DNA of 39,942 nt from an uncultured Bacteroidales bacterium (GTDB lineage: Bacteria; Bacteroidota; Bacteroidia; Bacteroidales; UBA932): the NCBI GenBank assembly GCA_905234775.1, contig CAJOJC010000011.1, forward strand, positions 1 through 39,942, given 5' to 3'. The translations under genes and the position numbers were made by a program. Of this stretch, positions 17,224 to 24,453 are shown one piece after another. The notes beneath the pieces were generated by a model. That model was not told the origin of the DNA. It did not search any database and was given only the letters and a program-made list of their open reading frames with translations. Each line of letters begins with the position of its first letter. The stretch's first letter is position 1.

Positions 17224-18321
17224 TTAGTAGATGTTGATGGTAGTAACATCCACGTCAACCCAGTCGGTGACTGAAGGGTTGAAGAGGATCTCGTTCAGAC
17301 GGAAGTTGATGGTGTAGTTGTACTTCTTGCCGGCTTCCCAGGCATTGGCAGCGACGGAAAGGAAGGGGTCAGCGATGGTGACGGTTCCGGTGATCTTCGC
17401 ACTGCCGGTCTGCTCCATGGAGTAGCCGATGGTGATGGTGGCTGCAACTGCGTCGCCTGCATCGTAGAGGGGATCCGAAGGATCGAGGATGGAGGCGTTG
17501 TAGTTTGCGGGCTGAGGGATGTTCACCTTCGCGGCGCCATAAACCTGATAGCTGTCAGTGATGTCCTCAAGAACGGTGTTGTAGTAAACCCAGTTCTGGG
17601 TCTGGGTGTCGTTGTCTGCCCAAGCGATAACATTATTGATGTATGTTACGTCGCCGGAAAGGTCAATGTTGTTGAACTGGACGCTCTCAACGTCGAAAGC
17701 GACGTCTGCGCTGTAGTCCTCGTCGGTCTTGACCTTAACCTCAATCTGGGAAAGGGCGTGTTTGAACACCATGGCAACTTTGCCGTCACCAGCAAGAACG
17801 GACTCGCGGGTATCAGCCTTGTTCGCGAACATCAGATCCACGGTCTCGTTGGTGCCGGGGGTGATGGTGTAGCCTGCAATGGCAGCCTTGGGCACATCAT
17901 TGGCGGCATCCCAACCTGTTGTTGCGGAAGCAATCTCATAAGGGTGGATTGCAAGGAAGCTGAGCTTTCCGGTGAAAGGCCAGTAGTAGTAATTGTCGTT
18001 GTTACGCCAAGCGTCGGCACGATTCTGAGGACCACCACAGTACTCAATCTTGAGATTGGTCATGAAGTTGGAGGCAGCGTCATCTACGAACTCAGAGAAG
18101 TCTGCGGCCTGGCTCTGCCAGCCCCAGAGGCGGAAGGAATTTTCAGTGGCATAGGTGGTGCCGCTGATGATAGCGTCATTGGCCTTTGTGGCCTTGCGAT
18201 TCACGGCCATGAAGCCGATTTCTTTGTCAAGGGTTGCACCAGGGGTGGTGAACTCTTCCTTGTTACAGGACGCTGCAAGCGCTACCAGCGCTGCTGCGAG
18301 AATCAATTGTGATTTGTTCAT
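17224..18321 (-). CDS. Fimbrillin family lipoprotein (365 aa), first fimbrillin of the operon
   Basis: Signal MNKSQLILAAALVALAASC (Cys19), then EIGFMAVNRKATKANDAIISGTTYATENSFRLWGW, the clearest fimbrillin opening in the window. NYYYWPFTGKLSFLAIHP and VAMVFKHALSQIEVKVKTDEDY follow, and the end is FNPSVTDWVDVDVTTINIY, a typical terminal strand. As the first fimbrillin after the outer-membrane and DUF5119 genes, it is a good candidate for a main shaft subunit (inference). ATG at 18321 is chosen because the signal peptide begins there; the frame extends upstream to 18366 without sense. A 48-bp gap separates it from the preceding gene. Confidence 0.85.
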   Translation of the reverse strand: MNKSQLILAAALVALAASCNKEEFTTPGATLDKEIGFMAVNRKATKANDAIISGTTYATENSFRLWGWQSQAADFSEFVDDAASNFMTNLKIEYCGGPQNRADAWRNNDNYYYWPFTGKLSFLAIHPYEIASATTGWDAANDVPKAAIAGYTITPGTNETVDLMFANKADTRESVLAGDGKVAMVFKHALSQIEVKVKTDEDYSADVAFDVESVQFNNIDLSGDVTYINNVIAWADNDTQTQNWVYYNTVLEDITDSYQVYGAAKVNIPQPANYNASILDPSDPLYDAGDAVAATITIGYSMEQTGSAKITGTVTIADPFLSVAANAWEAGKKYNYTINFRLNEILFNPSVTDWVDVDVTTINIY

Positions 18322-18369
18322 GATTTGATTGTTTATAAAGTTATGTAAAATATTATTAAAACTCAATTA

Positions 18370-19416
18370 TTAAATGTCAATCGGAATGTTTTCAATGTCC
18401 CAGTCGTCAACTCCGGGCTGGAAGCCGCCGTTGCCGGTCGGGTTGTCAGGCGGATCGATGATGATGGTCTCATCCACGATGTCGATAGTCTGGTCGGCGA
18501 TATTCTCCTCGGACATAAACTCGTCGGTGATGTCGCGGGTCCAGGAGACTGTCTCGCCGCCGACCGTCTTAATAATAATAGTAAGAAGGAGCCGGCTCTC
18601 CACGCTCGGGTTCTTTCCGAAGGTGTTGAATGTGCCGACCACTATGTCGTTGGTCTCGGAATCGGAACCGGCCTTCATGTCGAACATGAGGGTCACGTCC
18701 GTGTCGGTCTTGCCTTCTTCCTTCTCCTTACCGATGAAGTTGGAAGCGATCTGACCGGTGAGCAGAGCCCTTGCGGAAGCCATGTACTGCTCATTCTTGA
18801 TACGGACGGAGATCTGCCAGGTCTCGACTACGCTCTCAGCCTCAGCCTCGATAGTCTGAGTACCGGAGATATTCTTAACCTCAACATCCTGATGGCTTAC
18901 GAAGAGGTGGTCAGGCTCGTAGATGACTGCGCTTTCCTGAACCTTCTTGATGGCCATGGTCCAGACGTCGTCGGGATCAGCCTCGAGATCAGTATCCGCC
19001 TTGGTGCTGGCCAGCTTGCCGTAACGCAGGGCGTTCAGCATGTTAGACTTGAGGGCGGAGGAAACTTCGTTGGTGTAGGCCTCGATCGTCTTGTAGTTCA
19101 TGTCGTTGCGGACGAGGGTGGCTTCGGTGTCGAAGTTGTAGGCGATGAACTTGTAATGGCCAGGGGCGATGGAAACGCGGCCACCCTTTGCAGGAAGGTA
19201 AGTCTCAGTAACGAAGTCGTAGGTAGTGGGATCGAAGAACATGACGCGCATCATTTCAGGATCGGGCAGACGTTCGAACTTACCGTTGACGCGGATGTTC
19301 AGGTTGATATTGAGCCTGAGGTCGACGATGGCGTTGCCATACTCCAGCTCACGCCTCTCACAGCTCGTGAGAACCGCGAGAATCGCAAATACAAGTATGA
19401 ACAGACGTCTTCTCAT
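18370..19416 (-). CDS. DUF5119-like lipoprotein, probable fimbrial anchor
   Basis: 348 residues, lipoprotein signal ending AVLTSC (Cys19) followed by ERRELEYGNAIVDLRLNIN. MRVMFFDPTTYDF, LPAKGGRVSIAPGHYKFIAYNFDTE and WQISVRIKN are typical of DUF5119 proteins that accompany Mfa-type loci, in the position occupied by Mfa2/FimB-like anchors. The Asp/Pro/Gly-rich tail (VDETIIIDPPDNPTGNGG) is likely exposed. It starts three bases after the stop of the outer-membrane gene. A role in anchoring or limiting the length of the fimbria comes from family context and is not shown by the sequence. Confidence 0.75.
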   Translation of the reverse strand: MRRRLFILVFAILAVLTSCERRELEYGNAIVDLRLNINLNIRVNGKFERLPDPEMMRVMFFDPTTYDFVTETYLPAKGGRVSIAPGHYKFIAYNFDTEATLVRNDMNYKTIEAYTNEVSSALKSNMLNALRYGKLASTKADTDLEADPDDVWTMAIKKVQESAVIYEPDHLFVSHQDVEVKNISGTQTIEAEAESVVETWQISVRIKNEQYMASARALLTGQIASNFIGKEKEEGKTDTDVTLMFDMKAGSDSETNDIVVGTFNTFGKNPSVESRLLLTIIIKTVGGETVSWTRDITDEFMSEENIADQTIDIVDETIIIDPPDNPTGNGGFQPGVDDWDIENIPIDI

Positions 19417-19419
19417 CGT

Positions 19420-21360
19420 TTATTTCCTAACTTCTTTTTTCTTGTTCGCATGGAACAGGTAAGTGAGTGTTATCTTAGCATCGGTAACACCGAAATATTG
19501 TGATTTACCACTATACTGGTAAATAAGGTGCTGGTTGGAGGTCTTCTCAATATAATAACGCCACTGGGTAAACATAGGACCGAATCCGATTCCAAAGTTC
19601 ATGCTCCAGTTCTCGTTGAAGACCAGGCTGTATCCAAGGCCCAGGGAAGCGAGGATCTCCTCACCCTGATAACCCTTTCCATTGTGTTCGAAGTCATAGT
19701 AGCCAGCGCCAACAGAGAGCGAAGCATACCATCCTTCGAGTATCCTCTCGGTTCCGCCGGGATTGAAAGGAGTAGCGAACTTGCTGCCAGGATACCATCT
19801 AGTTCCGAGGGTCCAGTGGAGAAGTTCGGCGCACTCTGCGTTGTTGTCCCATGCACGCCAAGGAGCGGTTCCGAGATAGTCTGCGTAGATGCTCCAATGA
19901 TCACCCACGGGGACCTCGATACCACCCTGAATCGGAACGGCGTGGAAACCGGTGCCGACGGTGGCGACGTTCGGGAGGAAGTTATATGTAGCTGCCACTA
20001 CGGGAACTTTTTCTTTGATAGTCTCATACTGAGGCTCCTCGACTGGGATGTACTCTGCGACTGAATCCTCACCCTGCTTAACGGCCTTGGTGTAGATGCC
20101 GGGCAGACGCTCGATGCGGGGCATCGTATCCCTGCGGGCGGTGCTGTCTGCTGCGGGCTGCCCGGAGACTGTCGAAGTCTGGGCGGGAACGACCGTGGTC
20201 TGCTCGGAGGTCTTGTCCTCGGACTCTGCGGGAACTGCGATAATCGCTGCGTTGGAGTCTGCGGGAGCGATAGACTGGCGGCGGAGAGCCGGGAAGCACT
20301 TCTCGCTCACTTTCTTGTATGCGGGATGGTGCTTGAGGGCAGCTTTCTTAGAAGTCGTGGAGGTGTTGCTGTCGAGGATCTCGCAGAGCTCGTTCTTCTG
20401 GGTTTCGCTGAGGCTGTCCTCAGAAAGAACTGCGGAACGAAGACCAGCCCAGTCCTCACCGACAGACTTGATGCGGAGCTTACCCTTGACCTCGGGAACT
20501 CTCTCGGAGATGTAGTCCGCCATAACCTTTGCTCTCATAAGAGAGAGGCGATCGTTGAGGGAAGCGGGACCTTCGGGAGAAGCGGCGCCGACGAGAACAT
20601 AGTCGTCTGCTGCGCAAGGATTCTCACGGAAGAAGGCCACCATCTCTTCGAGATTGCGCTCATTGCCCATATAGCTGGGAACCACGTTCTTCGATCCGTT
20701 GGGGAAATAAACGACCGGGCTGTCCAGTCTTCTATCTCCACCGAGAAGGAGGGCAGCGGCCGAATTCTCAATTCTCAGAGAGATATCGGCGTAACGCAGG
20801 GAGCGGAAATACTTAGAATAGAGACGCTTGTAATTAGGATCCGCTTTGACGAGGGACTCTTTCTCGTCTGCCTTTGAATCTGAGTCGATAACGAGAAGGA
20901 GCTCGGAACGGGAAGCGGCATCGAGGGATTTATCTGCAGCGACATAAGCCCTGAACTGAGCCCAGGACTCGGAAACAGAAGTTACTTTGATCGTAGGATT
21001 GGAATTCGGAACAAGTGAAAGAATAAAATTCTTTACCGAAGCAGCACGGCGAACAGAGAGAGCCTTGTTATAAGCCTCATTTCCTTCTGGAGATGAATAG
21101 GAGACGATCTCGATGTTGAGGTTACCATCTGTAGCGTCGATGAGCTGGCGAATAGAATTGAGACCGGAGGCGTTGTTCATGTAGTCTGAGCGAAGTTCAG
21201 CATTGTTGAACGGGAAGATCACACGAACGCGAGCGTCCTCGCCAGCGACTATATGTTGCGCGCGTACAAAAAAAGCACTGGAGAGCAGAAGCAGGACAAC
21301 CATCGCGAGCTTGGCTCCGATGTTTGCGAGAATGTTCGCTGTAGTACGTCCTGACTGCAT
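19420..21360 (-). CDS. Tandem OmpA-like / DUF3575 outer-membrane protein, first gene of the fimbrial operon
   Basis: 646 residues with a signal peptide (hydrophobic 18-31, cleavage after VRA near 34) and no lipobox. Two homologous halves follow. Residues about 38-195 and 205-362 each contain a SPEG motif (YSSPEG, AASPEG), then SV.E.WA..R, an EL..I.DS segment and a PxYKK/R...F..LR ending. A Pro/Ser/Thr-rich linker (365-415) leads to a C-terminal DUF3575 barrel (about 455-646) with HWSIYADYLGTAPWRAWDN, LHWTLGTRWYPG, SVGAGYYDF and YLFHANKKKEVRK. DUF3575 proteins regularly precede fimbrillin genes in Bacteroidales and are thought to be outer-membrane components of assembly. ATG at 21360 is chosen for its signal peptide; the frame opens at a TTG at 21438, which lies inside the promoter. 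Confidence 0.82.
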   Translation of the reverse strand: MQSGRTTANILANIGAKLAMVVLLLLSSAFFVRAQHIVAGEDARVRVIFPFNNAELRSDYMNNASGLNSIRQLIDATDGNLNIEIVSYSSPEGNEAYNKALSVRRAASVKNFILSLVPNSNPTIKVTSVSESWAQFRAYVAADKSLDAASRSELLLVIDSDSKADEKESLVKADPNYKRLYSKYFRSLRYADISLRIENSAAALLLGGDRRLDSPVVYFPNGSKNVVPSYMGNERNLEEMVAFFRENPCAADDYVLVGAASPEGPASLNDRLSLMRAKVMADYISERVPEVKGKLRIKSVGEDWAGLRSAVLSEDSLSETQKNELCEILDSNTSTTSKKAALKHHPAYKKVSEKCFPALRRQSIAPADSNAAIIAVPAESEDKTSEQTTVVPAQTSTVSGQPAADSTARRDTMPRIERLPGIYTKAVKQGEDSVAEYIPVEEPQYETIKEKVPVVAATYNFLPNVATVGTGFHAVPIQGGIEVPVGDHWSIYADYLGTAPWRAWDNNAECAELLHWTLGTRWYPGSKFATPFNPGGTERILEGWYASLSVGAGYYDFEHNGKGYQGEEILASLGLGYSLVFNENWSMNFGIGFGPMFTQWRYYIEKTSNQHLIYQYSGKSQYFGVTDAKITLTYLFHANKKKEVRK

Positions 21361-21435
21361 CTTGTGCTTAATATTACTTTCTTTGACCGGCTTCGGATAG
21401 CTAGCTGTAAGTCCGAATTCCACCGATAACGAGCG

Positions 21436-21465
21436 CAAAGGTATAACAAAATTTGATATTACAAA
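21436..21465 (-). promoter_or_regulatory. Promoter of the fimbrial operon
   Basis: On the minus strand a TTTG (-33, 21462-21465) and a TACCTTTG (-7, 21436-21443) are separated by 18 bp, close to the Bacteroidetes sigma-ABfr consensus TTTG-N19-TAnnTTTG. The predicted start is near 21430, giving a leader of about 70 nt before the ATG at 21360. Confidence 0.75.
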
Positions 21466-21564
21466 AAGAATTTTTTCAATTATTTTGAAAATATTTGTTG
21501 ATTCGGAAATTATGCAAAATAAGTAGATTTTTGAAACATGAAAGCGCCATCTAGGATATGTATA

Positions 21565-21573
21565 GGGGGGGGG
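21565..21573. repeat. Homopolymer run of nine G
   Basis: Nine consecutive G stand in an otherwise AT-rich intergenic region, about 100 bp upstream of the fimbrial promoter and five bases from the tandem palindrome. Poly-G runs of this length are prone to slipped-strand length change. Confidence 0.85.
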
Positions 21574-21578
21574 TAGAT

Positions 21579-21598
21579 GTTTCGAAACGTTTCGAAAC
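21579..21598. promoter_or_regulatory. Tandem perfect palindrome, probable operator
   Basis: The 10-bp palindrome GTTTCGAAAC occurs twice head-to-tail with no spacer, and the 20-bp whole is also a perfect palindrome. It lies between the fimbrial operon and its divergent regulator, where an operator would be expected. The repeat pitch of 10 bp would place two protein subunits on the same face of the helix. Confidence 0.65.
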
Positions 21599-21758
21599 CA
21601 ACCCCTAAAATCGAAAAAACACCACAGAGTGCCCTCTAGAAGTAGTTTTACGTTTTAAAAATGCGGCAGTATTTTAAAAAGTCTTTTTGATTCATGTAAA
21701 AGAATGAAAAATAAAGCGCAATTAAGGGTGGTTTAAAGCCAGGAAAAAGAAAAATAAT

Positions 21759-21791
21759 TAATTTCCTTATTGCCTAATAATCAGGAAATTA
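21759..21791. promoter_or_regulatory. 9-bp inverted repeat upstream of the AraC promoter
   Basis: TAATTTCCT (21759-21767) and AGGAAATTA (21783-21791) are perfect reverse complements with a 15-bp spacer and end four bases before the -7 box. This could be an autoregulatory site. It is AT-rich, so chance is not excluded. Confidence 0.4.
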
Positions 21792-21795
21792 TATA

Positions 21796-21803
21796 TATAT
21801 TTG
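21796..21803 (+). promoter_or_regulatory. Putative -7 box (TATATTTG) of the AraC-type gene
   Basis: TATATTTG matches TAnnTTTG and ends 22 bases before the ATG at 21826. The -33 region is poor (ATTG at a 23-bp spacing), which fits a promoter that needs an activator. Confidence 0.55.
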
Positions 21804-21825
21804 AGTAGAAAAGGATATATAAGAG

Positions 21826-23049
21826 ATGAAGACAATCGACCGAATTCTACTCCTGGTAACTGTTTGTATGGGCCTGAGCGCCTATACAGGGCCCTTATAC
21901 GCCGAAAATGATAGTCAGACTGTCAATACAGAGATTACCTGTACAGCAGAAAGTCCCATAGATGGCTCAATGTGGATGGGAACCAGCGGAGAGGGGCTCT
22001 ACAGGCTTGGGAAGAACGGTAGCAGGCTCCATTTCAGCGCTTCGAGCGGAAAAATCGGATCAGACTATATTATATATGTATGCTTCGACAAAACCGGCAC
22101 TCTATGGATAATTGACAGAAGCGGAACAGTTACATCATATACGAGCGAGAATGGATTCAAGAATAACGACCTCGGAATTGGCGAAATTTCAAAGGCAATT
22201 CTGCTCCCAAAAGAAGGAAAATTGCTGATCGCTGGTGTGACGAAATATTACACTTTAAATATTAGCTCACTCGCCATAGAAAATCATTCGGAAATTAACT
22301 TCACTCCTACTGAACTGAGGCTTTCTACAGACTCTACTTACGTCTGGTCGTTCGGGGAAAATAAGGTGGCAAAGCTATTCCCCAATGGAGTAATGACAGA
22401 GTGGGAATCAAATGGATCAGTTTCAAATTCGATACCTTTAGAATTTGAAACATACACCGATAAGAACAAGTCTGGGCTGGGATTAGGCTGGATTATTCTT
22501 ATATGTTTATCCATTTTTGTCGTGGCAATAATGATTGGCTACGTGATCGCGGGAAGGCGTAAAACCGCTCGCCCTATCCCAACTGACATCAACTGGCACA
22601 CCGTGGAAGAACCTGCAATAGAAACGCAAGAGAACGAGCCAGCGGTCCACGAAACGAAGCCGGAAGAGCCAATCGAAAATCCTGTAATTAAGCCCGAGCC
22701 TGTGACGAAATCCGAGCCAAAAAACGCCGAGTTTACCACCCGCGTTATGATGCTTATTCAGGAACATATCTCAGAACCGGACTTCGATGTAGAGTCAATC
22801 GCTGCGCTTACCGGTATGAGTCGCATCCATGTAAACAGAAAGCTTAAGGCCGAAGGCTCCCCCTCTCCTTCAGTTCTTATAAAACAAAGAAGAATGGACA
22901 TCGCGAAGTTCCTCCTTCTTCAAAGCGAAATGCCGATGTCGCAGATCGCTTCAGAATGCGGTTTTCGCTCGCCGTCGTATTTTACTACGGCATTTAAGGA
23001 CTATACAGGACTTACGCCTTCGGAATTTGTGGCCCAGAATAGGCTGTAG
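21826..23049 (+). CDS. Membrane-spanning AraC-family regulator with short propeller-like sensor
   Basis: 407 residues: a signal or first membrane segment (5-25), a periplasmic part (about 27-215), a transmembrane helix (217-242, GLGLGWIILICLSIFVVAIM), a Pro/Glu-rich cytoplasmic linker (258-298) and an AraC HTH pair (302-406, with FDVESIAALTGMSRIHVNRKLK and MSQIASECGFRSPSYFTTAFKDYTGLTPSEF). The periplasmic part has reg_prop-like motifs (SMWMGTSGEGLYRL, GTLWIIDRSG), as in hybrid two-component sensors, but is far too short for a full double propeller, and no histidine kinase or receiver lies between sensor and HTH. It is thus a one-component membrane regulator. It is divergent from the fimbrial operon and its likely controller. 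The domain reading is firm; the target is inferred. Confidence 0.82.
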   Translation: MKTIDRILLLVTVCMGLSAYTGPLYAENDSQTVNTEITCTAESPIDGSMWMGTSGEGLYRLGKNGSRLHFSASSGKIGSDYIIYVCFDKTGTLWIIDRSGTVTSYTSENGFKNNDLGIGEISKAILLPKEGKLLIAGVTKYYTLNISSLAIENHSEINFTPTELRLSTDSTYVWSFGENKVAKLFPNGVMTEWESNGSVSNSIPLEFETYTDKNKSGLGLGWIILICLSIFVVAIMIGYVIAGRRKTARPIPTDINWHTVEEPAIETQENEPAVHETKPEEPIENPVIKPEPVTKSEPKNAEFTTRVMMLIQEHISEPDFDVESIAALTGMSRIHVNRKLKAEGSPSPSVLIKQRRMDIAKFLLLQSEMPMSQIASECGFRSPSYFTTAFKDYTGLTPSEFVAQNRL

Positions 23050-23051
23050 GG

Positions 23052-24389
23052 CTATTTTTCGCTTATTTTGAACAACCAGGTCTTCGGAGTCATTCCGGTG
23101 ATCTTCCTGAAGATATTGTTGAAAGACGACGCGCTCAGGAAGCCGCAGGCTCTCGCAATCTCTTCCTGCTTTGCGTTCGGATGATTCTTAATGTACTGCT
23201 TTGCGTAGTCGATACGCAGCGTATTCAGAAACTCTGGGAAGCTCATGTTGTAGGTATTGTTCACGAGCTTCGATATATAAGTCTTATTTGTGTGCAACCT
23301 CTCGGCTATATCCTGGAGACTGATGCTGGGCTGGAGGAATAATTGTTCGTTCAGGATAACTGTCTGGAAACGCGTAAGAAGGCTGTCGTCCCAGGGGTTG
23401 GACGCAGAATCGAATAGGATATCCTTAACAGCGTTGATTTCCTTGGGGGTCATCGATGATGAATGTACCCGGTCGCCAATTTTGTCTTGTAGTCGAAGGA
23501 GGAAGTCTTGATCTACATCTTCCAGCAACTCCTCGACCATTATTTCCTTGATAGGGTCCATAATCGACGGATGATAATTGTACATCATCACATGACTTGC
23601 CTGAATCTTCGTAATAGTTGTTCTGGCGCCGAACCATGAATCTCTGTTGAAAAAGAACAGGCTTATTGAGAGGACAATATTCATACATACAGACACCCAG
23701 AGGTGTGTGTCCATGAATGGTTTAGAAAGAAGGACTTTGAACAGGATGACGAGCGCAGGAACAACAAGGACGAATATCTGAAGTTCTATAACCCTGATCG
23801 GAGCGCTTTTAGTGTAATATTCGTGGAAATTTCTGAAGCGAACGCCCTCTTTAAATACATATGTGAGCAAGTATATAACCGCTGCAACCAGCTCTCCTCC
23901 GATAGCGATACGGAAGATGGTGTGGCACCATATATAATAGTGTCCGAAGGTTGTTCCCCAATAATTGACCATTATCTCGGATCCATGCGTATACAGATCC
24001 TGAAGGAAAGGCGCCAACTGGGCTGCCCCGATGGTGTCAGTCAACGACGATGCGGTAAGAGTAAGCGAGAATGGAATCAGAATCCAGAGGAAGTAAGTTC
24101 CCTTGAAGCGGCGGCCGTAGCGCAGACGGTCGAAATAGAGCCATATTAGGGGGATAATGCAAGGAGCGGCGAAAACAGTCACGAGGTGTGAGTACACCAA
24201 AATGTTCGTCGGGACCCCGGGGATAGAATAAATCGCGTCCGCCGTGAAGAACAAAAGAAGATCAAGCATCAAAGCCTGGACTATTATGTATGTACTCGTC
24301 CTGCGAGCGACCAGCAAATTGAGCAGCAACCAGCCCAAAACTGCAGCGGAAGGCAGGAAAAGGAGCAAAATCAAAAAGTTCGATATCAT
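23052..24389 (-). CDS. Polytopic membrane protein with C-terminal AraC-type HTH
   Basis: 445 residues. About seven hydrophobic helices occupy the first 250 residues (roughly 5-27, 35-53, 62-85, 97-116, 150-178, 200-222, 230-247). After a soluble linker the last 100 residues form an AraC HTH (ISLQDIAERLHTNKTYISKLVNNTY and QEEIARACGFLSASSFNNIFRKITGMTPKTW). Such 7TM-AraC proteins are common in Bacteroidetes and are thought to sense envelope or small-molecule signals, but ligands are unknown. ATG at 24389 is chosen because the first membrane helix follows it directly; upstream codons belong to the divergent gene region. It converges on the other AraC gene with only two bases between stops, and shares a palindromic promoter region with the acyltransferase gene. 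Confidence 0.8.
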   Translation of the reverse strand: MISNFLILLLFLPSAAVLGWLLLNLLVARRTSTYIIVQALMLDLLLFFTADAIYSIPGVPTNILVYSHLVTVFAAPCIIPLIWLYFDRLRYGRRFKGTYFLWILIPFSLTLTASSLTDTIGAAQLAPFLQDLYTHGSEIMVNYWGTTFGHYYIWCHTIFRIAIGGELVAAVIYLLTYVFKEGVRFRNFHEYYTKSAPIRVIELQIFVLVVPALVILFKVLLSKPFMDTHLWVSVCMNIVLSISLFFFNRDSWFGARTTITKIQASHVMMYNYHPSIMDPIKEIMVEELLEDVDQDFLLRLQDKIGDRVHSSSMTPKEINAVKDILFDSASNPWDDSLLTRFQTVILNEQLFLQPSISLQDIAERLHTNKTYISKLVNNTYNMSFPEFLNTLRIDYAKQYIKNHPNAKQEEIARACGFLSASSFNNIFRKITGMTPKTWLFKISEK

Positions 24390-24408
24390 CGCGCGCTCGT
24401 CGTTTTCA

Positions 24409-24426
24409 CAAATATACTTATATTTG
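24409..24426. promoter_or_regulatory. Palindromic divergent promoter pair
   Basis: CAAATATA (24409-24416) and TATATTTG (24419-24426) form a perfect inverted repeat with a 2-bp centre. Each arm is a TAnnTTTG -7 box for the gene on its side: the 7TM-AraC gene (ATG 19 bases away) and the acyltransferase gene (GTG 27 bases away). Since the boxes abut, the two polymerases would compete. The -33 elements are weak on both sides. Confidence 0.5.
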
Positions 24427-24453
24427 TTGAAAATATAGCTAAAACCCGAACCT

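Larger units (their letters stand above)
21361..21825. other. AT-rich divergent control region (465 bp)
   Basis: This gene-free region separates the fimbrial operon from its divergent AraC-type gene. It contains promoters for both, a hairpin in the operon leader (TTCGGA 21392-21397 with TCCGAA 21412-21417), a nine-G run, a tandem palindrome and a 9-bp inverted repeat near the AraC promoter; the main elements are listed separately. No open frame here looks real. Confidence 0.8.

Noticed and set aside
21361..21438. Longer start (TTG) for the DUF3575 gene
   Set aside because: It would begin inside the predicted promoter and put 26 residues before a normal signal peptide.
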